From JAXLYE01 sp046351595 (lineage in GTDB: Bacteria > Myxococcota_A > Polyangia > Palsa-1104 > JAEUJZ01): DNA of 64,000 nt. Below are positions 58,355 to 64,000 of this stretch, piece by piece. The DNA lies in NCBI GenBank assembly GCA_046351595.1, contig JAXLYE010000004.1, positions 1 through 64,000 on the forward strand. The letters run 5' to 3'. Numbering within the stretch: the first letter of the stretch is position 1; each line of letters opens with the position of its first letter. A program made the position numbers and the translations under genes. Under the pieces are notes generated by a model. That model was given only the letters and a program-made list of their open reading frames with translations. It was not told where the DNA came from and did no database searches.

Positions 58355-58600
58355 TCAGCGTGGCTCATCGCCCCGAGGGGCGCTGGGCGGCTCTGCGGCC
58401 CCGAAGGCCAGCCAGCCGGGTTCCACGCGCAGCGCGTGGGCCAGGCGCTCGATGATGTCGGCGCGCGGGATGTGATGCGCCTGCTCGATCTCGGTGATGG
58501 TCGAAGGCGAGACCCTGGCTGCCTCGGCCAGGGCGCGCACCGTCAGCTCCGCACGCTTCCTGGCCTCGAACAGCCGTTTGCCGATGGCACCACTCCGCAC
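58355..58600 (-). CDS. Small XRE-family (lambda Cro/CI-type) regulator
   Basis: 81 residues from GTG. The helix-turn-helix (about 8-62) shows VRALAEAARVSPSTITEIEQ and the pattern IIERLAHALRVEPGWL, a classic XRE layout. There is no extra domain, so it is a short repressor-like protein. It faces away from the 58.7 kb gene, with an inverted repeat between them. It is convergent with the zinc-finger gene, from which it is separated by 33 bases. It may control the island's plus-strand genes. Confidence 0.85.
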   Translation of the reverse strand: MRSGAIGKRLFEARKRAELTVRALAEAARVSPSTITEIEQAHHIPRADIIERLAHALRVEPGWLAFGAAEPPSAPRGDEPR

Positions 58601-58642
58601 GGTGCCTGGGTAGCACGGCCGCGCGCAACTAACTGGATTGAC

Positions 58643-58667
58643 TTGATCTGTTCTTTTTTTCGATCAA
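58643..58667. promoter_or_regulatory. Candidate XRE operator TTGATC-N13-GATCAA
   Basis: Perfect six-base arms (58643-58648 and 58662-58667) lie in the 100-base gap between the XRE gene and the next plus-strand gene. A similar inverted repeat with 17-base spacing occurs upstream of the 60.9 kb gene. Good candidate for autoregulation and control of both genes by the XRE protein. Confidence 0.5.
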
Positions 58668-58700
58668 CCCTCCGCGCCAGGCCCAAGACAGGAGGAGACC

Positions 58701-59141
58701 ATGCCAAGAGAGACCTCAGCGGCGAGCCAGCACACCATGGCATCGACGAGAGGGGACGAAGTCGAGCACTTCATCGTCGACCTGATGCAGCGCTTTCATA
58801 CGCGCCTGCCCCAGCGATACCAGCGGCTCGCCCTCCGCCGCGTGGTTGTGCCGAGCACGCAAGGACCTCGTCGCGTGCTTCTTGAGCAGCTCCGCCTGCG
58901 GCCCGCAGAGCGCGGCGCCCAGGCGGAGTGGTGGCTCATCGCCTGGCACCTGGATCGAATCGACGTGGACTTCCGCCAGTGCTCGTCGCGGGCGGAGCTG
59001 CGCCAGGCCGTCCAGGAGTATCCGGCTGCCGGCGCAGCGACGTGCAGGCACGAGGCCATGACCCGACCGGCGCAGCGGTTCGGGAAGAACGCTGCTTTGA
59101 CTCGGTGCCGAGCCGCGCGCCGTCCGCCCCTCCGCAGGTAG
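58701..59141 (+). CDS. Hypothetical protein of the XRE-linked gene
   Basis: 146 residues. The ATG is preceded by a very strong AGGAGGAGACC. The protein has an N-terminal Ser/Thr-rich stretch and a mixed alpha/beta middle (HFIVDLMQRFHTRLPQRYQR, WWLIAWHLDRIDVDF). A basic C terminus ends RRPPLRR. No family recognised. It is divergent from the XRE gene and next to the inverted repeat, so it may be regulated by it. Confidence 0.62.
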   Translation: MPRETSAASQHTMASTRGDEVEHFIVDLMQRFHTRLPQRYQRLALRRVVVPSTQGPRRVLLEQLRLRPAERGAQAEWWLIAWHLDRIDVDFRQCSSRAELRQAVQEYPAAGAATCRHEAMTRPAQRFGKNAALTRCRAARRPPLRR

Positions 59142-59213
59142 CCCTGCTGCTCCTTTGCTATTGCTCCACCTTGCATGACAGCCCACGTCGTGGGCTCCCA
59201 AACAGCAGCTTGC

Positions 59214-59308
59214 GTGATATCACCCAGTCGGCCGTAATCTCGCGGCGATATCACCGTCAGCGACGGGTAGATATTACCGTGATATCACGGCGACCCGCGT
59301 GATATCGC
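59214..59308. repeat. Cluster of five GTGATATCAC-like palindromes
   Basis: Sites at 59214-59223 (GTGATATCAC), 59246-59255 (CGATATCACC), 59270-59278 (GATATTACC), 59279-59288 (GTGATATCAC, within the perfect 12-mer CGTGATATCACG) and 59299-59308 (GTGATATCGC). Five near-copies in 95 bases is far above chance. They lie between the ends of two convergent genes, an unusual place for operators, so they may mark a protein-binding locus, an origin-like element or a remnant of a promoter. Confidence 0.65.
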
Positions 59309-59344
59309 TGCGCGACCGCTGCCGCAACTCGAGCGGCTCCGCGC

Positions 59345-60568
59345 CTACCTCGTGAGCGCCTCGGCGGCGCTCGGAGCCGTAACCGCGCGCTGCAGCCACC
59401 GCGCGAGCAGCTCGGGATCCGCGCAGGTGCGGATGCGCTGCTCCAGTTCGGGCAGCACGACAAACCCGCGCGTCCGCAGCACCATCAGCACGGACTCAGC
59501 CTGCGCTTGCAGTGTGCCCGCGGCCCGGCCGATGGCCTCGCCCTCGCGGATCCCTTCTGCTTTGCCTTGCTGCCGCTCGGCCTGCGCGCGCTGCTCGGCC
59601 AGCTCCGCCAGGTTCCTCGCCCACTGCGCGAAGTCCTTCGGATCCTCCGGCAGCGGCGGCAGGGTGCTCAGCGGCGGCTCCTCCATCTGCGGCGGTACGG
59701 GCAGATCGGTACGCACGGCCTCGGCGCCGCAGAAACTCGCGAGTTTCTCCAGACATGCAGTACGAACCCGCTCCGCCAGCGCGATCACCCGCGCCTGCAG
59801 CGTGCTCAGCTCCTCCTGCGTGATGCGGTAGGAACCCGAGTAACGCGCCTCGATGTACGCCTTCTTCAGCAGGTCAAAGAGGCGCTTGTCCTCGGGCTCC
59901 GTCTTGGGCAGCGCCTCGACGAGGAGCGCGTGCTGCTCGGCCGCCATCGTGCCGAGCTTCTCGATGTCGTGCGTCTGCTGCTTATAGCCCGTGAAGACGA
60001 GGTGCGCTGCGTGGTAGTAGCGCTCCGTCGCTTGATGCAAAAGGAATGCGGCGTGCTTGGTCAGATTCCGTACTGTGGCGTAGCGGGACAGACGCCAGAA
60101 CTCCGTCGCGGAGTCGAACCACGTCGCGAAGTTGTACTCCGCCAGTTCGAGCCGCTCGGCGGCGTTGAGCGCCTTGGGCTTGGCCAGGGAGTACCGCCGC
60201 TTGTCGACGAGCAGCACGCCCTCGTTGGCCACGTCTGCGAAGAAGAACTGCCCGCGCCGGATCTCGTGGTTGATGAACTTGATGTCGTGGACGATGAGCG
60301 TGACGGGAATGCGGCCGGCGATCTCTCGGGCGCGCTTCTCCAGCTCGGACCACAGGGCGACGTCCGCCGCCTGCTTCTCGGTGTCGACGACGACGCAGAG
60401 ATCGAAGTCGGACAGGTAGCCCGTCTCTCGGTCTTCGACCTGCTCGCCGCGGGCATAGCTGCCGAACAGGATCAGCTTGTCGACAGCCGGGCACTCCCTG
60501 AACAGCTCGGCGATGGCGCGCAGCTGGGCCTGCTTGTCCTCGGGCAAGTGGTCGATGGAGGTCTTCAT
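59345..60568 (-). CDS. Nucleotidyltransferase-HEPN protein with Rpn-like C-terminal tail
   Basis: 407 residues from ATG 60568. The N-terminal nucleotidyltransferase has LILFGSYARGE (GS at 36-37) and the acidic pair in SDFDLCVVV (D54, D56). A HEPN-type helical region follows (about 165-250) with FLLHQATERYYHAAHLVFTG. This is the usual MNT-HEPN pair, in one chain. After a Pro-rich linker the last about 70 residues (GIREGEAIGRA, TRGFVVLPELEQRIRTCADP) are like the C-terminal tail of Rpn/PD-(D/E)XK recombination-promoting nucleases. The classic R-x4-6-H of toxic HEPN is seen as RYYHAAH. It could be a self-contained AMPylating or toxin-antitoxin unit; the fusion is unusual. Confidence 0.72.
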   Translation of the reverse strand: MKTSIDHLPEDKQAQLRAIAELFRECPAVDKLILFGSYARGEQVEDRETGYLSDFDLCVVVDTEKQAADVALWSELEKRAREIAGRIPVTLIVHDIKFINHEIRRGQFFFADVANEGVLLVDKRRYSLAKPKALNAAERLELAEYNFATWFDSATEFWRLSRYATVRNLTKHAAFLLHQATERYYHAAHLVFTGYKQQTHDIEKLGTMAAEQHALLVEALPKTEPEDKRLFDLLKKAYIEARYSGSYRITQEELSTLQARVIALAERVRTACLEKLASFCGAEAVRTDLPVPPQMEEPPLSTLPPLPEDPKDFAQWARNLAELAEQRAQAERQQGKAEGIREGEAIGRAAGTLQAQAESVLMVLRTRGFVVLPELEQRIRTCADPELLARWLQRAVTAPSAAEALTR

Positions 60569-60895
60569 GCGCCGCTCACGCGGCGAAGCTACCACAGCCC
60601 GGGGCCCAGCTCGCGGCAGGACTTGTGCGCAGGCTGCTGCGGCGCCCTGGCCGACTCCTCAGCGGTTCCGCCACCCTGGGCGGCGACCACGCCCTCCAGT
60701 ACGCCCGGTCGCAAGCTGCCCGACCTCGACGGATGACGCGGCGGATGACCGCAGCTCGAAGGTTGATGGCGCGCGCGGCTTCCCATTTCGGCGCGGTGTT
60801 CAATTTCTCTGGAGCGGCGCGGCGTTAACAGGTGTGTATTGCCTGTTGATCAATAAAAGACGGATACTGATCAACGCAGAATGGGAGGGGCTCCG
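60569..60895. promoter_or_regulatory. Divergent intergenic region before the second zinc-finger/coiled-coil gene
   Basis: 327 bases between the MNT-HEPN start and the gene at 60.9 kb, so it must hold promoters for both. It is GC-rich near the first and AT-richer toward the second. The only feature I recognise is the TTGATC/GATCAA inverted repeat near its right end. Confidence 0.5.
60846..60874. promoter_or_regulatory. Inverted repeat TTGATC-N17-GATCAA upstream of the 60.9 kb gene
   Basis: Perfect arms TTGATC (60846-60851) and GATCAA (60869-60874). The flanking bases extend the match to GTTGATCA and TGATCAAC. It lies about 20 bases before the start codon, where a repressor would block ribosome or RNA polymerase access. 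Similar to the element at 58643, with four bases more between the arms. Confidence 0.5.
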
Positions 60896-62839
60896 ATGCA
60901 CAGGGAGGGATTGTCTCTGCGCCGCCGTGCCTGCGTGCTGTGCGGAGAAGCGATCTTGGAGCGGGGGCGGATTGACCGGATGTACTGCTCCTCGAGCTGT
61001 CGCACCCTGGCGTGGAAGGCGCGCAAGCAAGCGGCGGCCGGGGGCGCCGTGCGGAGCTCCCGCGCGGCGGAGGGTGCCTCTCCGGTGTACGCCCCGCGGG
61101 GCTCGCTGGTGCAGCTCGCGCAGCGCCTCGAGGCGGATCGCGAGCGCGCCCAGCGCGAGCTGGCTGCGGCACAGACCCAGATCGCGAGGCTGACCGCGGA
61201 GCTGGAAGGCAGAGCACAGGATGGGCGCTCACAGGCGGGGCTGCTCGCGGCTCAGGAGGCACGGCTCCGCGAACAGGACCAAGCGATGCAGCGCTTGAGG
61301 GCGCAGGAGGCTACTCTCCAGAGCGACCTGCGCGCGGCGCACAACGAGAACGAGCAGTTCGTGGCACGCTGGGCGGCGGCCCAGCAGCGCCTTGAACAAG
61401 CAGCCTCGCTACCGGCGCTCCATGCCGCCCAGGCCGCGGAGCTTGCGCGGCAGAGGGACGCAGCCCTTGAAGAGAACGGGCGGCTCGCTGCGCGGCTGGC
61501 GGAAACGCAGCAGAGCGTGAAGGAGTCGCCGACCCGGATCCAGCTTCTGACCGCACAGCAGGCCGAGCGCACCGCACGCGCGCAAGCCGCCGAGCTCGCG
61601 CGGCAGCGGGACGAGGCCCTTGAAGAGAACGGGCAGCTCGCCGCGCGGCTGGCCGAAGCGCAGCGGAGCGCGCAGGAGTCGCCGAGCCGGATCCAGCTTC
61701 TTACGGCGCAGCAGGCCGAGCGCACCGCACGCGCGCAAGCCGCGGAGCTGGAGCAGGCGCTACGAGCCGCTCAGCACGGCCAGGAAGAGGGAGAGAAGAC
61801 CGCCGCGGCCCTTCGTGCTGACAGCACGCGGCTTGAGCAGGAGCTCCGCGGGGCTCAGGAGAGAGCGCTGCGGGCAGAGGCTGGGGTCGAAGAGCGCGCG
61901 CGCCAGTCCAGCCAGCAGATCCGCGAGCTCAGGGCCAGCCGGGCCGCCGCGCAGGCCGCGCAGGAGCTGGCCGAGGAGTGCCTGCAGCGGGCGACGCAGC
62001 GGCAAGAGGCCGCAGAGGTTGCGATGCGTGCCGAGGAGGAAGCGCATAAGGCCACGCGCGCTCAGGTGCAGAAGCTGGAGGCGGCGCTCGCGTCGCTGCA
62101 GTCCATGCGCAGACCGACTGCCGGCCACCCGCCCGCGGAGCTCACGCCCGCCGAGCAGGTAGCGGCGAGGGTTCTCAGAGCCTACGAGACGATTTTACAT
62201 CACCAAGACCCAGAGCGAGCGCACGAGGCGCAAGTGTTCTTCCGTGAGAGCGGTGAGCTGCTGCGTAAGTTCGCTGTGACGCTCGTGATGCTGGTGCGCA
62301 AGATGCGAGCCGCGGGAGAGACCGACGCAACGGCGCTCGCGCTCCGGGCGCTGGACCGGACGCGGTCTGCCTTCCTGCGCTCGCTGGATGGCAATGAAGG
62401 AGAGCCCGTGCGTCAGTACGTCCAGCAGATCAAGAGACCGCTCACCATCCTGGCCGAGCTGATTGCAGCGTGCGTCGAAGAAGAGGCGGTGCCGAGTCTC
62501 GCTGGATCCATTCCCGTGCAGCCCTGGTCCGAGCGCGCGGGGAAGGTGCTGGATGCGTACCTCGAGCAGATTCGTCGACTCGCGGGAAGTGACCCCGCCA
62601 GCGCGGAGTGGCTCGATGCGCAGCGGCCGTTGCTCCAGCACTTCGCTGAGGCCGTCTTGGAGCGGGCGAGCCGAGGAGCGGAGCGTGGCGCCATACCGAC
62701 GACAACCAGCCAGAATGTAGCCGAGTGCGTCGAGGAAATCGGGTGGCGCTACTTCGACACCGAGCGCGAGGCAGCGCAGTGGGCGCAGCAGCACAACGCC
62801 CTCCTATCCAAGCTGGCGGAGTGGCTGCTGCGTCGCTGA
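60896..62839 (+). CDS. Zinc-finger long coiled-coil protein (KfrA/SMC-like plan)
   Basis: 647 residues from the inner ATG, which has GGGAGGGG five bases upstream; an ATG 15 bases earlier lacks one. The C4 finger is CVLCGEAI...MYCSSSCRTLAWKAR (about residues 13-43). A long coiled coil (about 60-420) rich in Glu/Gln/Arg/Ala includes two near-identical 51-residue tandem repeats. A helical C-terminal domain (about 425-647) follows. It shares its finger with the proteins at 55.9 and 57.6 kb. Candidate DNA-organising or partition-type protein; function not known. Confidence 0.75.
   Translation: MHREGLSLRRRACVLCGEAILERGRIDRMYCSSSCRTLAWKARKQAAAGGAVRSSRAAEGASPVYAPRGSLVQLAQRLEADRERAQRELAAAQTQIARLTAELEGRAQDGRSQAGLLAAQEARLREQDQAMQRLRAQEATLQSDLRAAHNENEQFVARWAAAQQRLEQAASLPALHAAQAAELARQRDAALEENGRLAARLAETQQSVKESPTRIQLLTAQQAERTARAQAAELARQRDEALEENGQLAARLAEAQRSAQESPSRIQLLTAQQAERTARAQAAELEQALRAAQHGQEEGEKTAAALRADSTRLEQELRGAQERALRAEAGVEERARQSSQQIRELRASRAAAQAAQELAEECLQRATQRQEAAEVAMRAEEEAHKATRAQVQKLEAALASLQSMRRPTAGHPPAELTPAEQVAARVLRAYETILHHQDPERAHEAQVFFRESGELLRKFAVTLVMLVRKMRAAGETDATALALRALDRTRSAFLRSLDGNEGEPVRQYVQQIKRPLTILAELIAACVEEEAVPSLAGSIPVQPWSERAGKVLDAYLEQIRRLAGSDPASAEWLDAQRPLLQHFAEAVLERASRGAERGAIPTTTSQNVAECVEEIGWRYFDTEREAAQWAQQHNALLSKLAEWLLRR
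61433..61738 (+). repeat. Two tandem 153-bp repeats encoding 51-residue coiled-coil units
   Basis: The unit AAELARQRD-x-ALEENG-x-LAARLAE...AERTARAQ is repeated from 61433 and 61586. The third unit starts (AAEL) and then diverges. The DNA copies are highly similar, so the duplication is recent or kept alike by gene conversion. Copy number could vary between strains. Confidence 0.8.
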
Positions 62840-63161
62840 CAGGGACTGGAGCCGGAGGTGGTGCCGGACCTGCGCAGGTGCGCAGGCAGGCGCGGCTCAG
62901 GGAGAAAAGACCCGTGCTCCGGAAGACCGCGACTCCGCACAGGTGCGAGTTCCTTCGTGCTGCTCGCGCGCTCTACCTGCTACAGGTATGGCAGAGGATC
63001 ATAACAGAGGCGGTTGTAGGCGACGGCGGATTGGCTGAGGAACCCGCCTCGAAGCTTGACCAGCCAGCGTGACCGCATCGAGCGCTAAGGTGTCCGGAAC
63101 TTGTAGGAAAACCCGTAGCTGGGCCTTCTCAAAATCCACATCTCGGTTTTCCAGGTTCAAG
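62840..63161. other. Intergenic region, no gene seen
   Basis: This 320-base stretch follows the coiled-coil gene. Its left half is GC-rich and its right half is AT-richer, leading to a promoter. I see no supported gene or known RNA element. Confidence 0.4.
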
Positions 63162-63167
63162 TATAAT
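63162..63167 (+). promoter_or_regulatory. TATAAT -10 element of the edge TPR gene
   Basis: A perfect TATAAT lies 17 bases before the TTG start, with GGGGGGAT as ribosome binding site between them. The -35 region is not obvious. A consensus -10 stands out in this GC-rich DNA, so this is a fair promoter candidate with a very short leader. Confidence 0.4.
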
Positions 63168-63183
63168 CCTCGGGGGGATAACC

Positions 63184-63492
63184 TTGAGCAGATCGACCGC
63201 GCCGCCGGGACTCCGTTCCGACCGCAGGGCATGGGCTCTTGCCTGGATGCTCGTCGGGAGCCTCGTCCACCTGGCCTGCCCCCCCAGCGTGCTCGCAAGC
63301 TCTAGCAGCGCCCCGTCTGAAGTCGCCAAGGAAAAGTATGAGCGGGCCCTACGCGCCTTCAACGCTCGCCGCTACGCCGAAGCGGTCCTGCTGCTCGAGG
63401 AGGTCCGCCGCCTATACAGCAGCCCGAGCGCGCTTTTGCTTCTGGGGCACAGCTACCTCCGCCCTGACCCATCCCCTCAACCCCAAACCTGA
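63184..63492 (+). pseudogene. Exported TPR protein gene truncated by an IS element
   Basis: 102 residues from TTG. The signal peptide (about 15-38, AWMLVGSLVHLACPPSVL) is followed by TPR-like helices (SEVAKEKYERALRAFNARRY, EAVLLLEEVRRLYSSPSALL) like those of the other exported TPR proteins. The reading frame then runs into PDPSPQPQT and stops at the edge of transposase-associated DNA. The C-terminal part and membrane anchor are missing. It was probably an intact member of the TPR set before the insertion. Confidence 0.65.
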
Positions 63493-63526
63493 GTCCGTAA
63501 TGATTCGTACCTGAGTCTGTTTTGAT
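63487..63526. repeat. Two 18-bp direct repeats next to the IS
   Basis: ACCTGAGTC-(C/T)-GT-N2-TGAT occurs at 63487-63504 and again at 63509-63526, 22 bases apart. They lie at the junction between the cut TPR gene and the transposase gene and may be part of the IS left end. The true inverted repeat cannot be confirmed because the right end is outside the window. Confidence 0.4.
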
Positions 63527-63566
63527 CGTCCTTGCGCGCGGATCCGCAGAGATCACGTTCCGCTTC

Positions 63567-64000
63567 ATGCTGCTGCCTCCGACGCTGCTGGCCTCCCGGA
63601 CCGACTCCTTTTTGCACCCTCTGTTCGCCGCTGAGCTGCACCACAAGACCCTGCTGTCGGTGCATGGCGCCCTGCTCGGGACGCTGCAAGCCGCCCGGGC
63701 CGGCGTCACTCTGATCGGCCGCGGGCTGGCCTGCGCTCGCGGCCTGCGTCCCAAGCACGCCATCAAGCAGGTCGACCGCCTGCTGAGCAATCCTCGTCTG
63801 GATCCCATCGAGCTGACCCCGGCCTGGGTGAGCTATGTCCTGGCGCAGCGGACCCAGATCGTGGTGGCGCTGGACTGGACGGAGTTTGCAGAGGACGGAC
63901 ACAGCACGCTCATGCTGTCTCTGATCACCAAGACGGGTCGCGCGACGCCGCTGCTTTGGCGCTCCGTCCCGACGGAGAACATCCAGCGCATCGCGGCCGA
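63567..64000 (+). mobile_element. IS4-family transposase, 5' part, runs off the window
   Basis: From ATG 63567 (a TTG at 63522 is possible) the frame stays open to the window end (about 144 residues). The protein has KHAIKQVDRLLSNPRLDPIE and then VVALDWTEFAEDGHSTLMLS, where the Asp of ALDWT is the first catalytic Asp of the DDE transposases of the IS4 type. The next catalytic residues are beyond the edge. No stop codon or frameshift is seen in the visible part, so it may be active. Confidence 0.82.

Noticed and set aside
59507..60736. 409-residue plus-strand frame opposite the MNT-HEPN gene
   Set aside because: Leu/Arg/Gln-rich mirror of the real gene; the nucleotidyltransferase motif is on the minus strand.

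Overview
The window is GC-rich, gene-dense DNA from a Gram-negative bacterium. It encodes several lipoproteins and many exported TPR proteins. Two eukaryotic-type Ser/Thr kinases each sit in a kinase / exported-TPR / repeat-lipoprotein triad. That combination suggests a large-genome myxobacterium (Myxococcota), but this is inference from gene content only; there is no rRNA or marker gene to confirm it. No tRNA, rRNA or CRISPR array was recognised.

Layout. (1) 0.67-8.2 kb: an overlapping type I restriction-modification operon (hsdM-hsdS-hsdR) ending in a YgjP-like HExxH metallopeptidase gene. (2) 8.3-15.5 kb: two large lipoproteins built of about 40-residue 'VWG..DVWAVG..GTILRWDG' repeats, flanking a kinase-TPR gene pair. 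(3) 15.5-19.8 kb, minus strand: POT-type transporter, EgtD-like methyltransferase and a Fis/AAA+ regulator coupled by 4-base overlaps, with a membrane protein upstream. (4) 20.0-21.9 kb: a strong hairpin, a small RHH-like protein coupled to an exported TPR protein, and a Cys-rich lipoprotein. (5) 21.9-39.5 kb, minus strand: 18 tightly packed genes that look like a mobile-element module. The core is a 2081-residue adenine-methylase/SNF2-helicase polyvalent protein of the phage P1 DarB type. With it are a J-domain protein, an M23 peptidase, a SleB-like hydrolase, membrane proteins, a PLAT-domain protein and many unknowns. Three proteins share an RFDR(G/A)DF motif. I see no terminase, portal, capsid or conjugation ATPase. 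(6) 39.5-40.06 kb: an AT-rich divergent intergenic region with two arrays of 13-bp repeats in near-exact register and several perfect palindromes, a candidate origin or master operator. (7) 40.06-44.8 kb, plus strand: a zinc-finger-like protein, an unknown, a HEAT-like protein and a phage tail-collar-like protein. (8) 45.1-49.5 kb: a second kinase-TPR-lipoprotein triad. (9) 49.7-52.1 kb, minus strand: a RiPP-type B12/radical-SAM enzyme with a candidate precursor peptide upstream and a perfect hairpin between them, in locally AT-richer DNA. (10) 52.3-63.5 kb: an accessory island with divergent large serine recombinases, a broken FGE-sulfatase gene, zinc-finger/coiled-coil proteins, a small XRE regulator, candidate operators, and a nucleotidyltransferase-HEPN protein with an Rpn-like tail. 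(11) The right edge holds an exported TPR gene cut by an IS4-type transposase gene that runs out of the window.

How the parts may work together (inference): the kinase triads look like signalling units in which a membrane kinase is co-made with a periplasmic TPR adaptor and a surface beta-propeller lipoprotein. The 21.9-39.5 kb module with the repeat-rich region at 39.6-40.0 kb is the strongest candidate for a new kind of element. It has virion-delivery hallmarks (polyvalent methylase-helicase, two peptidoglycan hydrolases, membrane-active proteins) without recognisable structural genes.
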